A DNA stretch of 64,000 bases, from contig NZ_CP025583.1 in NCBI RefSeq assembly GCF_002865605.1, positions 2,584,501-2,648,500 of the forward strand. Reading direction: 5' to 3'. Shown here in pieces: positions 20,020-29,556 of this stretch. The translations under genes were made by a program, and so were the position numbers. Numbering within the stretch: the stretch's first letter is position 1; the number at the start of each line of letters is the position of its first letter. The DNA comes from Paracoccus jeotgali. Its GTDB lineage: Bacteria > Pseudomonadota > Alphaproteobacteria > Rhodobacterales > Rhodobacteraceae. The notes under the pieces were generated by a model. That model ran no database searches. It saw only the letters and a program-made list of their open reading frames with translations, and had not been told where the DNA came from.

Positions 20020-21477
20020 TCAGATCCTCAGAATATTGTCGAGCATTTCATTGACCGCCTGAATGACCTTGGCGTTGGCGGCATAGGCTTTTTCGAGCTG
20101 CAGCAGCATCTCCATCTCGCGGTCGCTATCGACTGCATCAGCGAACAGGGCACCCTGCAGCGAGTCGTGCAGCGAGGCGTCGTGCGTCTTGCGCGCCTCG
20201 CTGCGCAGGCGTGATGTGCCGGTTTCCGTTATCACTGCGGCGGCGAGGCCGTGGAGATTGCCCGAGGAAATTGCCGCCTGTCCGGACGCATAGGGGCGGG
20301 CTTCGTCCATCCCGGTTGCGAGGCCGGTGATGATTATCGAATTACCCACCTCGCCGGGCGCGAGCGCATTTACCCCATCGCGCACGCGCCACAGTTCTCC
20401 GCCCTGACGGGGGTCGATATTGGCGTTGAGGCGCAGACGTGCGGCGAGGCCCTGCTCTTTGCTGGGGTCTAAACTGGTCCCGGCGTCGGTGAACAGGCCG
20501 GGCGCGCCGGCGAGGATTGACGGGTCGACGGTGGGGTCGGCGAAGCGGTCATGCAGTTCCCGCGCGATTGCATCCACCCTTGCCTGCGCGGCCGGGCCAT
20601 ATTCGTCACGGATGCGGAACTGTTCGATCAGTGACCCTCCCGAAAGCTGGTTTAGCTGGGTCGCAGAGGCGATCTCTCCGTCAATTGAGAGCCGACCGAG
20701 CAGAGCCGAGCTTTCGTCGATCTCCGGGGTCAGCTTGCCGGTCGGCTGGAAACCAAATGATAGCGGCTTGTTGCTGTCCAGCAGCGCGAGCCCGCCCGCG
20801 GTGAAGATGGCGACACGGCCGTTTTCCCTCGGGAGCTCCCGGATCGGGACGATCTGCGCGATCCGGTCGATCACCGCCTGACGCGCGTCGTTCAGCGAGG
20901 AGTCGTCGCGGCCATTGGCTCGCTCGGCGATGATCTTCTGGTTCAGCCGCGCGACCTCGGACAGATCATCGTTCAGGCTTTTCACTTGCGCCGCGATCTG
21001 GCGATCTGCGCTGCTTCTGCTGTCCTGGATCGAGTCGCTGATCGTCCGCAGCTTGCCCGCGATGTCGCCGGCCGCGTCCACGACCCCTTGGAGCCGTATC
21101 TCGCTGTCTGGCCGGCTGGCGGCGCTGGTCAGCGCAGAGGACAGGTCGGACATCAGCGTGGTCAGCGAGCCGGTTTCTCCGGGGAGGCCGATGCTGGCCT
21201 CTAGCTTGGCGAAGAAGGCGTGATGGGCGCTGGATTGGCCGAGTGCCGCGCTGGAATGACGAAAATCGGCGAGCACCGCGTTTGAGACGATCCGCTGGAC
21301 CGACGCGATCTGCACGCCGCCGCCATTGCCCGCATTGACCCGCGGCGACAGTTCGAGCTCGCGACGCCCATAGCCCGGCGTCAGCGCGTTGGCGAGGTTC
21401 GAAGAGACGACCTCGGTCCCGCGCGCTGCTGCGGTCAGGCCGCTGACGGCGTTGTTGAGGGCGTTCGCGATGCTCAT
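20020..21477 (-). CDS. flgK: Flagellar hook-associated protein FlgK
   Basis: 485-residue HAP1. The N-terminal rod/hook signature is SGLTAAARGTEVVSSNLANA with TPGYGRRELEL, and the C terminus has the matching coiled coil LLQLEKAYAANAKVIQAVNEMLDNILRI, as in all FlgE/FlgK proteins. It forms the first hook-filament junction ring outside the cell. It lies 12 bp after flgE and 2 bp before flgL in one operon. Confidence 0.95.
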   Translation of the reverse strand: MSIANALNNAVSGLTAAARGTEVVSSNLANALTPGYGRRELELSPRVNAGNGGGVQIASVQRIVSNAVLADFRHSSAALGQSSAHHAFFAKLEASIGLPGETGSLTTLMSDLSSALTSAASRPDSEIRLQGVVDAAGDIAGKLRTISDSIQDSRSSADRQIAAQVKSLNDDLSEVARLNQKIIAERANGRDDSSLNDARQAVIDRIAQIVPIRELPRENGRVAIFTAGGLALLDSNKPLSFGFQPTGKLTPEIDESSALLGRLSIDGEIASATQLNQLSGGSLIEQFRIRDEYGPAAQARVDAIARELHDRFADPTVDPSILAGAPGLFTDAGTSLDPSKEQGLAARLRLNANIDPRQGGELWRVRDGVNALAPGEVGNSIIITGLATGMDEARPYASGQAAISSGNLHGLAAAVITETGTSRLRSEARKTHDASLHDSLQGALFADAVDSDREMEMLLQLEKAYAANAKVIQAVNEMLDNILRI

Positions 21478-21489
21478 ATCTGTCGGGTC

Positions 21490-22851
21490 CTATCGCTTGA
21501 TATTGGTGGTTTCCTGAAGCATTTCGTCGACGGTCTGGATGACCTTGGCGTTCGACGAATAGGCCCGCTGGGTCTGGATCAGATCAGTCAATTCGGCCGC
21601 GACATCTGTGGTCGAGCCTTCGCGCGCATAGCCCACGACCGCGCCGGTCGGGCCGTCACCTGCGTCCCACAAGAAGAACGAGCCGGATTCGGGCGAGACC
21701 TGATAGGTCTGGTTGTTGAGCGAGGTCAGACCGTTCGGGTTCGGCACATCGACCAGCGGGATCTGGTAGATGGTCCGGATGAAGCCGGTGTCATAGGTCG
21801 CGCGGATATAGCCGTTCTCGTCGACCTCGACCGCGGTGAGGTTACCGACGGGAGAGCCGTCCTTGGAGATATTCGTGGGCGCGAAATTGTCGCCGAGTTG
21901 CGTCAGCCCGTTGGGGTCACCCAGCTTGCCGATGGTGATCCGCATCGGGTCGCCTGGATAAGACGAGGTCCTCCCGACGAGCACCTCGAGCGAGCCAGTC
22001 ACCGGATCATAGTCGGGATGCGCCGCGCCGCCGCCCTCCAACACCTGCGCCAGTGTGCCGCCGCGGGTCTGGTCATTGGCAAAGACCAGCGTCAGCGTCT
22101 TGATCACGCTTTCGTCGTTTGGTGTCGCAGGGTCGTCCTCGGTTGCCGAGTCGCGGATCTGCATTGTCCAGGTGTTCGACATGCCGCTGGCATGTGAGGT
22201 GTCTGGCACAAAGCTGACATTCAGCGATTGCGAGGTGCCGAGATTGCCGAAATATTCGATCTTGGAGGTCAGCGGATCGGTGGGGGCGCCGGCCTCGGTC
22301 CCGGTGGCGGGCAGGTTGATGCCCAGCGACATGCGGGTGGTGGGATCGCCGGCGGTCTGGTTGGCGTTGATCATCACCGGCTGCAGGCCGCCCATGGTGT
22401 CGCGCGGCATCAGGGGAATGGTGCCATCGGCATTGGCGGGCCAACCCAGCAGCACCAGGCCCGAGTCGGTGCGCAGCACGCCGCTGGCGTCGGTGCGGAA
22501 ACTGCCGGTCGTGGTCATCATCATCGGCTTGTCACCGAACTGGCTGTTCATCGAGACCGAGGGGATCACCGGCAGCATGCCGCGCCCGGAAATCGCCAGA
22601 TCGGTCGGGTTCGAGGTCGCCACCAGCGTCCCGCGCTGATCGATCAGCCGCGCGGTCGAGGCCCGGACGCCGCCGGCGGAATAGACCCCCGCGCCGCGCG
22701 CCTGATTGATCACCATGCCTTCGAAATCCGAGATCATCCGCTTGTAGCCGAATGTCCCGGAATTCGCGATATTGTCCGAGATTGTCGCCAGACGGGTCGC
22801 ATTGGCCGCCAGACCGGCCACACCGGCATTCAGCGAAGACGAAATCGACAT
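21490..22851 (-). CDS. flgE: Flagellar hook protein FlgE
   Basis: 453-residue hook subunit. The N-terminal signature is SLNAGVAGLAANATRLATISDNIANSGTFGYKR. The FlgE/F/G motif VATSNPTDLAISGRGML lies near residue 80, and the C-terminal coil is LIQTQRAYSSNAKVIQTVDEMLQETTNIKR. It lies 82 bp after motB and 12 bp before flgK. The start at 22851 places the flagellar signature at the very N terminus, as expected. Confidence 0.95.
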   Translation of the reverse strand: MSISSSLNAGVAGLAANATRLATISDNIANSGTFGYKRMISDFEGMVINQARGAGVYSAGGVRASTARLIDQRGTLVATSNPTDLAISGRGMLPVIPSVSMNSQFGDKPMMMTTTGSFRTDASGVLRTDSGLVLLGWPANADGTIPLMPRDTMGGLQPVMINANQTAGDPTTRMSLGINLPATGTEAGAPTDPLTSKIEYFGNLGTSQSLNVSFVPDTSHASGMSNTWTMQIRDSATEDDPATPNDESVIKTLTLVFANDQTRGGTLAQVLEGGGAAHPDYDPVTGSLEVLVGRTSSYPGDPMRITIGKLGDPNGLTQLGDNFAPTNISKDGSPVGNLTAVEVDENGYIRATYDTGFIRTIYQIPLVDVPNPNGLTSLNNQTYQVSPESGSFFLWDAGDGPTGAVVGYAREGSTTDVAAELTDLIQTQRAYSSNAKVIQTVDEMLQETTNIKR

Positions 22852-22933
22852 CCAGTCACCCTTTATGTGAGTCGTTTCAGGAAAACTGCGCCAGAAACCT
22901 TAAGATCAGCCTAATTCGCGCCGGCGCCGGCGA

Positions 22934-23689
22934 TCATTTCAGCAGGATCACCTCGATCCGGTTGTTGGACGCGGCGGCAGGGTCGGCGGGCAGGGCGTGC
23001 CGGTCGGCGTGACCGGTGACGCGCTGGATGCGTTGCAGGGGCAGGCCGCGCGATTCGAGCAGCAGCCGCACCGCATCGGCGCGCTGATAGGACAGATCCC
23101 ACATCGGTGAGCCGCTGAGCATCGCCGGATAGGATTTCACATGCCCCGCAATGGCGATCTGGTTGCGCGTGCGCGAGATGACGCGCGCCACCACCCCCGA
23201 CAATTGCCGCAGCGCCAGCGAAGGCTGGGCGCTGTCCTCGTCGAACAGCGGCTGATCGACCAGATCGCCCAGTTGGATCACCAGACCTTCGTCGGTCACG
23301 CGGGTCACGACATGGCGCAGGATGTTCTGCATCTGCATCGATTCGGCGCCGATGCCGTTCAGTTCGTTCTGGATATGGTCATGCAGCGCGTCCAGCGGGT
23401 TCAGCGCCTTGGCGGTCTCGGCGCTTTCGCCGCGGCCCTGCCCCTCGGTCTCGCCATCGCCGCCCTGGCCAGAACTGCTGCGGATCAGGGTCGGGTTGAA
23501 GTAATCGGCCAGCCCCTCGCGCTGCTGTTCCGTGGTGGCGTTCAGCAGCCACATCAGCAGGAAGAACGCCATCATCGCGGTTACGAAATCCGCGTAGGCG
23601 ACCTTCCAGGCGCCGCCGTGATGACCTGCCTCTGGCTCTGCGGAGATCCGTTTGATCACCACAGGCGCATTGCCCTTGCGGCTGGACAT
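22934..23689 (-). CDS. motB: Flagellar stator protein MotB
   Basis: 251-residue stator subunit. The single membrane helix (about residues 30-50) contains YADFVTAMMAFFLLMWLLNA, whose Asp is the proton-binding residue. A plug/linker follows, and the C-terminal OmpA-like peptidoglycan domain has IAIAGHVKS, WDLSYQRADAVRLLL and ASNNRIEVILL. GGAGGTGCGGG precedes the start. It heads the flg operon; its partner motA is not in the window. Its GC content is close to that of the flanking chromosome, unlike flgK-flgI. Confidence 0.93.
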   Translation of the reverse strand: MSSRKGNAPVVIKRISAEPEAGHHGGAWKVAYADFVTAMMAFFLLMWLLNATTEQQREGLADYFNPTLIRSSSGQGGDGETEGQGRGESAETAKALNPLDALHDHIQNELNGIGAESMQMQNILRHVVTRVTDEGLVIQLGDLVDQPLFDEDSAQPSLALRQLSGVVARVISRTRNQIAIAGHVKSYPAMLSGSPMWDLSYQRADAVRLLLESRGLPLQRIQRVTGHADRHALPADPAAASNNRIEVILLK

Positions 23690-23755
23690 CCCGCACCTCC
23701 GTTCCTTTGACAGAGGCGAGTTTTACCCTTTGGCGTCTAATTCCAAGTTAACAGA

Positions 23756-25348
23756 TCAAATGCCGCGCAATTCCTGCAGGATCATCTCGGCCGCCTTTTC
23801 CGCGATCATGATGGTCGGAGAGTTGGTGTTCCCCGACACGATTCGCGGCATGATCGAGGCATCGACCACGCGCAAGCCGCTGACTCCGCGCATTTTCAGC
23901 GTCGGATCAAGCGGCGCGTCCGGGTCCGCACCCATCCGCACCGTGCCCACCGGATGAAAGATGGTCGAGCCGATCCGGCCCGCGGCCTCGGCCAGTTCGG
24001 CATCGCTGTCGCCGCACTCGCCGGGGCTGAATTCTTGCGGGGCATAGCGCGCCATGGGCTGCGCCTGCATGATCCGGCGGGTCAGCCGAATGGCGTTCGC
24101 GGCCGTCACCCGGTCGCTTTCGGTCGAGAGGTAATTCGGAAAGATTTCAGGCGGTTGCATGGGATCGGGCGAGACGATCCGGACATGGCCCCGGCTGTCC
24201 GGGCGCAGCGGCACGACCGAGGCGGTGATCGCCGGGAAATCGTGCAGCGGCTCGCCAAAGGCGTCCAGCGACAGGGGCTGGACGTGATATTCCAGATCCG
24301 GCGTCGCCATGTCGGGGGTCGAGCGGGCAAAGGCGCCAAGCTGGCTGGGCGCCATGCTCATCGGGCCGGATCGGAACAGCGCGTATTCCGCCGCAATTCG
24401 AGCCTTGCCATGCCAGGTCGCGGCCATGCGGTTCAGGGTCTTGGCGCCCTCGACCCGCCAGGCGCAGCGGATCTGCAGATGGTCCTGCAGGTTCTCGCCC
24501 ACCGGCGCGTCGCGCAGCACCCCGATGCCGTGCTCGCGCAGCAGATCGCCCGGTCCGATCCCCGAGAGTTGCAGGATCTGCGGCGAGCCGATGGCCCCGG
24601 CGGCGAGGATGACGTTGCGGGCGCGGATCACCTCGGGGCGGTTGTCGTCGATCAGCTCGACCCCGGTCGCGCGCCCGCCCTCGATAACGATCCGGCGGAC
24701 ATGGACATGGGTGCGGACCTGCAGGTTGGGCCGCTTCAGCGCCGGGCGCAGGAAGGCGCCGGCGGTCGAGACGCGACGCCCGCGCCGCTGGTTGACCTTG
24801 AAATAGCCCACGCCCTCGGCGTCGCCGGTGTTGAAATCGGGGATCTGCGGGATGCCGGTCTCGGCCGCCGCGCGGGCGAAATCGTCCAGCACCTGCCAGC
24901 GCAGGCGCTGGCTTTCGACGCGCCACTCGCCGCCGGCGCGGTGGTGTTCGCTGTCGCCGTCCATGTCGTCCTGCGACTTCAGGAACAGCGGCCGGACGTC
25001 GTCCCAGCCCCAGCCGGTGCAGCCCATCTGGCGCCAGTTGTCGTAATCCTGCGCCTGTCCGCGCAGATACAGCATCCCGTTGATCGAGCTGCATCCGCCC
25101 AGCACCTTGCCGCGCGGATATACCAGCGAGCGGCCGCCCAGACCGGGCTGCGGCGCGGTCCGATAGCACCAGTCGGTGCGCGGATTGCCGATGCAATACA
25201 GATAGCCGACCGGGACGTGAATCCACGGGTAGTTGTCGCGGCCCCCGGCCTCGAGCAGCAGGACGCGGGTGCCGGGGTCGGCGGACAGGCGGTTGGCCAG
25301 CACGCAGCCGGCGCTGCCCGCGCCGATGATGACGAAATCCGCGTCCAA
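23756..25348 (-). CDS. GMC-family FAD oxidoreductase (choline/alcohol dehydrogenase type)
   Basis: About 530-residue flavoprotein of the glucose-methanol-choline family. The FAD fold reads FVIIGAGSAGCVLANRLS, with LLLEAGG. GMC signature 1 is PRGKVLGGCSSINGMLYLRG, signature 2 is GAIGSPQILQLSGIG, and the catalytic region has FHPVGTVRMG with a late Asn in SGNTNSPT. A TTG at 25348 preceded by GGAGG at optimal spacing gives the normal N terminus; a TTG 12 bases upstream is the alternative. It oxidises an alcohol to an aldehyde. The substrate (choline, aliphatic or polyethylene-glycol alcohol) is not resolved, and no betaine genes adjoin it. Confidence 0.88.
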   Translation of the reverse strand: MDADFVIIGAGSAGCVLANRLSADPGTRVLLLEAGGRDNYPWIHVPVGYLYCIGNPRTDWCYRTAPQPGLGGRSLVYPRGKVLGGCSSINGMLYLRGQAQDYDNWRQMGCTGWGWDDVRPLFLKSQDDMDGDSEHHRAGGEWRVESQRLRWQVLDDFARAAAETGIPQIPDFNTGDAEGVGYFKVNQRRGRRVSTAGAFLRPALKRPNLQVRTHVHVRRIVIEGGRATGVELIDDNRPEVIRARNVILAAGAIGSPQILQLSGIGPGDLLREHGIGVLRDAPVGENLQDHLQIRCAWRVEGAKTLNRMAATWHGKARIAAEYALFRSGPMSMAPSQLGAFARSTPDMATPDLEYHVQPLSLDAFGEPLHDFPAITASVVPLRPDSRGHVRIVSPDPMQPPEIFPNYLSTESDRVTAANAIRLTRRIMQAQPMARYAPQEFSPGECGDSDAELAEAAGRIGSTIFHPVGTVRMGADPDAPLDPTLKMRGVSGLRVVDASIMPRIVSGNTNSPTIMIAEKAAEMILQELRGI

Positions 25349-25465
25349 TGCTGCCTCCAACGCTTCGGGAAAGAACTGTCGTATTCATGGCGCAATCACG
25401 GGGCTTTGTCACCCGCGCCCGCGATCGCCGCTTGATGCGCCGCCCGCCTGCCCTATTCTGGCGCG

Positions 25466-26149
25466 ATGTTGCAGCAGGACGAGTTTGACCTGAAGACCGG
25501 CGCGGGGCTGATTGCCTGTCCGCGCTGCGATGCCCTGCATGTCGAGGAGGAACTGCCCGAAGGCGTGACCGCGCAATGCATCCGCTGCGGCCATGTGCTG
25601 GCCCGGCCACGGGCGGGGGCGTTTTCGCAGATCATCGCGCTGGCGGTGACGACGCTGGTGCTGGTGCTGGCGGCGGTGTTCTTTCCGTTTCTGGAAATCT
25701 CGCGGATGGGGTTCGGGCACGGCACCTCGCTGTTCGGGGTGGCGCTGGCCTTCGCCGACGGGCTGCTGGCGCCGCTGGTGCTGGCGGTGCTGGTGCTGGT
25801 CATCGGGCTGCCGGCGGCGCGGGCCGGGCTGCTGGTCTATACGCTGCTGCCGCTGGCGCGGGGCCGCAAGCCCTATGCCCATGTCGCCCGCGCCTTTCGG
25901 CTGTCGGAGCAGATGAAGCCCTGGTCCATGGCCGAGATCTTCATCATCGGGACCGGGGTGGCCATGGTCAAGGTGGGCGGGCTGGCGCGGATCAGCTTTG
26001 GCCCGGCCTTCTGGGCCTTTGTGGCGCTGGTCTTTGTCAGCATCGCCAGCCGCAGCTTCATGTGCGCGACGACGATCTGGGACGCGATCGAGGATGCCGG
26101 CGCCCCCACCGATGGCCGCGAAAAGATCGAAGGAACCCCCGGCGCATGA
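25466..26149 (+). CDS. pqiA: Paraquat-inducible protein A, first PqiA-like subunit
   Basis: 227-residue inner-membrane protein of the PqiA family with one zinc-ribbon pair (ACPRCDALH and QCIRCGHVLARPR) followed by four membrane helices. E. coli PqiA is a double-length protein; here the two halves are separate genes, of which this is the first. It works with MCE protein PqiB and lipoprotein PqiC in a periplasm-spanning lipid transport system for outer-membrane integrity. Its stop overlaps the start of the second subunit (ATGA). Confidence 0.9.
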   Translation: MLQQDEFDLKTGAGLIACPRCDALHVEEELPEGVTAQCIRCGHVLARPRAGAFSQIIALAVTTLVLVLAAVFFPFLEISRMGFGHGTSLFGVALAFADGLLAPLVLAVLVLVIGLPAARAGLLVYTLLPLARGRKPYAHVARAFRLSEQMKPWSMAEIFIIGTGVAMVKVGGLARISFGPAFWAFVALVFVSIASRSFMCATTIWDAIEDAGAPTDGREKIEGTPGA

Positions 26150-26865
26150 CCGATCTTGACGCGCCGGGGATCGGTCGCGCCAGCGACGGCCCCGCCCCGC
26201 ATGACCACGAGGCCCCGCCCGACCACGAGGCGCCGATCATGACCGCGCACCGCGCCGGGCTGATCGGCTGCCGCGGCTGCGGCCGCGCCTGGCCCGAGAC
26301 CCGCACCGTCTGTGCCCGCTGCGGCGCGGCGCTGGTGCCGCCGGACCGGCGCGGGCTGCAGGCGGTCTGGGGTTGGCTGCTGGCCGGGATGATCTTTTAC
26401 ATCCCCGCCAACATGCTGCCGATGATGCGGACCAGCTCGCTGGGCGGGCTGGGCGGCGGCGGCGATGCGACGATCATCGGCGGGGTTCTGCAACTGATGG
26501 CGCATGGCGACTGGCCCATCGCGGCGGTGATCTTTGCCGCCTCGGTGCTGGTGCCGGTGGGCAAGTTCGTGGCGATCATCTGGCTGGCGCTGGTGGCGGG
26601 ACGGCCCGCGACCTACAAGGACGCGCATACCCGCTTGCAGGTCTATGAGGTGGTCGAGTTCATCGGCCGCTGGTCGATGATCGACGTCTTTGTCGTCGCC
26701 ATCCTGTCGGCGCTGGTGCAGCTTGGCTTCGTGGTCTCGATCAAGCCCGGCACGGCGGCGGTTTCCTTTGCGCTGTCGGTTGCCTTTACCATGCTGGCAG
26801 CGCAAAGCTTTGACCCGCGCCTGATCTGGCGCGGACTGCCGCTTCGCCGTCGCAAGGACCGCTGA
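26146..26865 (+). CDS. pqiA: Paraquat-inducible protein A, second PqiA-like subunit
   Basis: 239 residues, corresponding to the second half of E. coli PqiA. The N terminus is a Pro/His/Asp-rich tail, then a zinc ribbon (CRGCGRAW and CARCGAAL) and four hydrophobic helices, with FYIPANMLPMM, PVGKFVAIIWLAL and VVEFIGRWSMIDVFVVAIL, all typical PqiA stretches. It overlaps the first subunit by 4 bp and abuts pqiB directly (stop TGA followed immediately by ATG). Confidence 0.9.
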   Translation: MTDLDAPGIGRASDGPAPHDHEAPPDHEAPIMTAHRAGLIGCRGCGRAWPETRTVCARCGAALVPPDRRGLQAVWGWLLAGMIFYIPANMLPMMRTSSLGGLGGGGDATIIGGVLQLMAHGDWPIAAVIFAASVLVPVGKFVAIIWLALVAGRPATYKDAHTRLQVYEVVEFIGRWSMIDVFVVAILSALVQLGFVVSIKPGTAAVSFALSVAFTMLAAQSFDPRLIWRGLPLRRRKDR

Positions 26866-28911
26866 ATGACCGACCCCACCGTCCCGCGACCGGCAAGCCC
26901 GGTGCGCCACACCGCCGCCCGCGCCGCCCAAGCCGGCATCTCGCTGGTCTGGCTGGTCCCGATCCTGGCGCTGGCGGTGACATTGGGGCTGGCGTGGAAA
27001 ACCTATGCCGCGCGGGGCGAGCTGATCTCGGTGGTGTTCCGCGACGCGACCGGCATCCAGCCCGGCGAGACGGCGCTGAAATTCCGCGAGATCACCGTCG
27101 GCAAGGTCGAGGCCGTGCGCTTTACCGAAGACCTGCGCAGCGTCGTCGTCGATGTCCGCGTGGACAAGGACGTGGCCCCTTATATCGACGAAGGGGCAGA
27201 GTTCTGGATCGTGCGCCCGACGGTGTCGGCGCAGGGCATCTCGCGTCTCGACACGGTGCTGTCGGGGGTGTTCATCGAGGGGTTCTGGGACTCGGTCAAG
27301 GGTGCGCCCGCGACGCGGTTTCAGGGTCTCGACAAGCCGACGCTGACCCGGCTGGCGGGCGAGGGGACATGGGTTATCCTGTCCTCGACCGGGGCCAAGG
27401 GGCTCGCCGAAGGCGCGCCGGTCACCTTTCGCGGGCTCGAGGTCGGGCGGATGCAGAACCTGCGCCTGTCCAAACAGGACGAGACGGTGCTGGCCGATGT
27501 CTTCATCGAATCCCCCAATGACGAGCGGCTGACCACGGCCACGGCGTTCTGGGACACCTCGGGCTTTTCGGTCACCTTCGGCGCCAAGGGGCTAAGCCTG
27601 AACGTCGATTCGCTGTCCAAGCTGGTGCAGGGCGGGGTGGCGTTCTCGACACTGGCGACGGGTGGCGATCCGGTCCAGCCGGGGCATGTCTTTCGCCTGC
27701 AACCGGATGAAGAAACCGCCCGCGCCAGCCTGTTCGGCTCGGGTCAGGACGATCTGCGGCTGACGCTGCTGGTCGCCAACGACATCGCCGGGCTCGAGAC
27801 CGACGCCGATGTGCTGTATAACGGGCTGGTCGTGGGGCGGGTGACGGAACTGGCCGTCGCCGTCGACGACACCCTGCCCGAGGAGGACCGCATCCGTCAG
27901 CGGATCAGCTTTGTCATCGCGCCGGGGCGGCTGGGGCTGAAGGCCGGCAGCAGCCATCAGGACGCGCTGCAATTCATATCCGAACGTGTCGCCAAGGGGC
28001 TGCGGGGCCGCGTCGTCTCGGCGGGGCTGCTGGGGACCGGCATGGCGGTGGAACTGCTGGACGAGCCCGCCGCGCCCACGGCACAGCTTGATCTGGACGC
28101 GCAGCCCTATCCGGTCCTGCCCTCGGTCGCGCCGCAGATTTCCGACCTCAGCGCCTCGGCAGGCGGGCTGATGAAGCGGATCGGCAGTCTCGATATCGAA
28201 GGTCTGCTGAAATCCGCGACCAATGCGCTGGACGCGATCACACGGGTCGCGGCCTCGCCCGACACTCAGGCCGTGCCCGAGGCGCTGCGCCAGACGCTGG
28301 ACGAGGCGCGCGCCGCCGCCGCCGATCTGCGCGCCATGACCGGCGACCTGCGCGAGGCCGAGGCGGCGGCGACGCTGGCGCGGATGCTGGACGAGGCCAG
28401 CGCCGCCGCCGAGGCGGTGCGTCTGGCCGCCGCCGATGTGCCCTCGATGGTCACCGAGATCGACAGCGCCGCCGCCAAGTTCGGCGAGATCGGCTTTGCC
28501 GAAATTTCCGCCGAGGCCGAGGGCATCCTGTCGGACCTGCGCGCCATGCTGGGCAGCGAGGATGCCGAGCAACTGCCGCGCAACCTGTCCGACACGCTGC
28601 AGGCGGCCTCGGGCCTGCTGAACGATCTGCGCGACGGCAACGCGGCGGGCAGCCTGAATGCGACGCTGGATTCCACCCGCGTCGCCGCCGATGAGGTCGC
28701 CGCCGCCGCCAAGACCCTGCCCGACCTGTCGCAGCGCTTCCAGCAGCTTGCCACCCGCACCGAGCGCGTGGTCGAAGGCTATGGCGAGAATGGCGCCTTC
28801 AACCGCGAGGCGCGGGCGATGCTGCTGGAACTGGGCCGCGCGGCCAGTGCCTTCGGGGCGCTGGCGCGGACCATCGAACGAAATCCTCGGGCCTTCATTC
28901 TGGGACGCTGA
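26866..28911 (+). CDS. pqiB: MCE-domain intermembrane transport protein PqiB
   Basis: 681 residues. One N-terminal membrane helix (about 24-46) anchors it, followed by three MCE domains (starting near residues 50, 165 and 285; for example VFRDATGIQPGETALKFREI, LSSTGAKGLAEGAPVTFRGL and ANDIAGLETDADVLYNGLVVG). A long Ala/Asp/Glu-rich helical region follows (about 430-680) that probably extends toward the outer membrane as a coiled coil. E. coli PqiB is shorter, mainly in this tail. It is the central tunnel of the Pqi lipid transport apparatus and lies between pqiA and pqiC. Confidence 0.93.
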   Translation: MTDPTVPRPASPVRHTAARAAQAGISLVWLVPILALAVTLGLAWKTYAARGELISVVFRDATGIQPGETALKFREITVGKVEAVRFTEDLRSVVVDVRVDKDVAPYIDEGAEFWIVRPTVSAQGISRLDTVLSGVFIEGFWDSVKGAPATRFQGLDKPTLTRLAGEGTWVILSSTGAKGLAEGAPVTFRGLEVGRMQNLRLSKQDETVLADVFIESPNDERLTTATAFWDTSGFSVTFGAKGLSLNVDSLSKLVQGGVAFSTLATGGDPVQPGHVFRLQPDEETARASLFGSGQDDLRLTLLVANDIAGLETDADVLYNGLVVGRVTELAVAVDDTLPEEDRIRQRISFVIAPGRLGLKAGSSHQDALQFISERVAKGLRGRVVSAGLLGTGMAVELLDEPAAPTAQLDLDAQPYPVLPSVAPQISDLSASAGGLMKRIGSLDIEGLLKSATNALDAITRVAASPDTQAVPEALRQTLDEARAAAADLRAMTGDLREAEAAATLARMLDEASAAAEAVRLAAADVPSMVTEIDSAAAKFGEIGFAEISAEAEGILSDLRAMLGSEDAEQLPRNLSDTLQAASGLLNDLRDGNAAGSLNATLDSTRVAADEVAAAAKTLPDLSQRFQQLATRTERVVEGYGENGAFNREARAMLLELGRAASAFGALARTIERNPRAFILGR

Positions 28912-28914
28912 TCC

Positions 28915-29556
28915 ATGACCATTACCGCCTTTCGCCTGTCCTCGACCCTGTTGCTGGGGGTGCTGGCGCTTGCCGGCTGCGACGGGTCGCGGACCGAACG
29001 CTATCTGATCGACCCGCCGACGGCGCCGCGCGTTGGCGGCGACCAGCTCGGCTCGGCCGAACTCAAGACCGTTTCGCTGCCCGATTACGCCGCCGCCGAC
29101 CCCATCGCCTGGCAGGATGGTGGCGGCGCGGTGCGGGCCAGCAGCAAGGTCATCTGGGGCGACAAGCCCGAGCGCGCCTTTACTGTTGCGCTGGCGCGGA
29201 TCGTATCCGAAAGCTCTGGCGCGTCGGTGATCGCCGAGCCGTGGCCGCTGGCCTCGCCGCCGCAGCACAAGCTGGATGTGCGGGTCGAAAAGGCATTGGC
29301 GGGCAGCGACGGGTTCTATCGCCTGTCGGGCCGCTATTTCGTCTCGGCCGAGGGGACGGGCGCGGGCACGCATCACACCCGCAGCTTCGACGTGGCGGTG
29401 CCGGTCGATCCCGAGAACCCCGCCTCGGTCGCGCAGGCGGCCAGTCAGGCGCTGGTGCTGCTGGGCCAGCAGATCGCCGGGCTGGGCGGGCCGGGCACCA
29501 CGATCATCGCCAAGCCGCCAAGCGACCCTTACGCCGACCTGCCGCCGCTGTTCTAG
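28915..29556 (+). CDS. pqiC: PqiC-type outer-membrane-associated lipoprotein
   Basis: 213 residues. The signal peptide ends in the lipobox LALAGC, with the lipidated Cys near residue 23. The remainder matches the ABC-type transport auxiliary lipoprotein family (PqiC/DUF330), with RYLIDPPTAP near the start and the beta-alpha core around LDVRVEKALAGSDGFYRLSG. It is expected to cap the PqiB tube at the outer membrane. It starts 3 bp after pqiB. Its 3' end overlaps the converging phosphatase gene by 4 bp. Confidence 0.88.
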   Translation: MTITAFRLSSTLLLGVLALAGCDGSRTERYLIDPPTAPRVGGDQLGSAELKTVSLPDYAAADPIAWQDGGGAVRASSKVIWGDKPERAFTVALARIVSESSGASVIAEPWPLASPPQHKLDVRVEKALAGSDGFYRLSGRYFVSAEGTGAGTHHTRSFDVAVPVDPENPASVAQAASQALVLLGQQIAGLGGPGTTIIAKPPSDPYADLPPLF

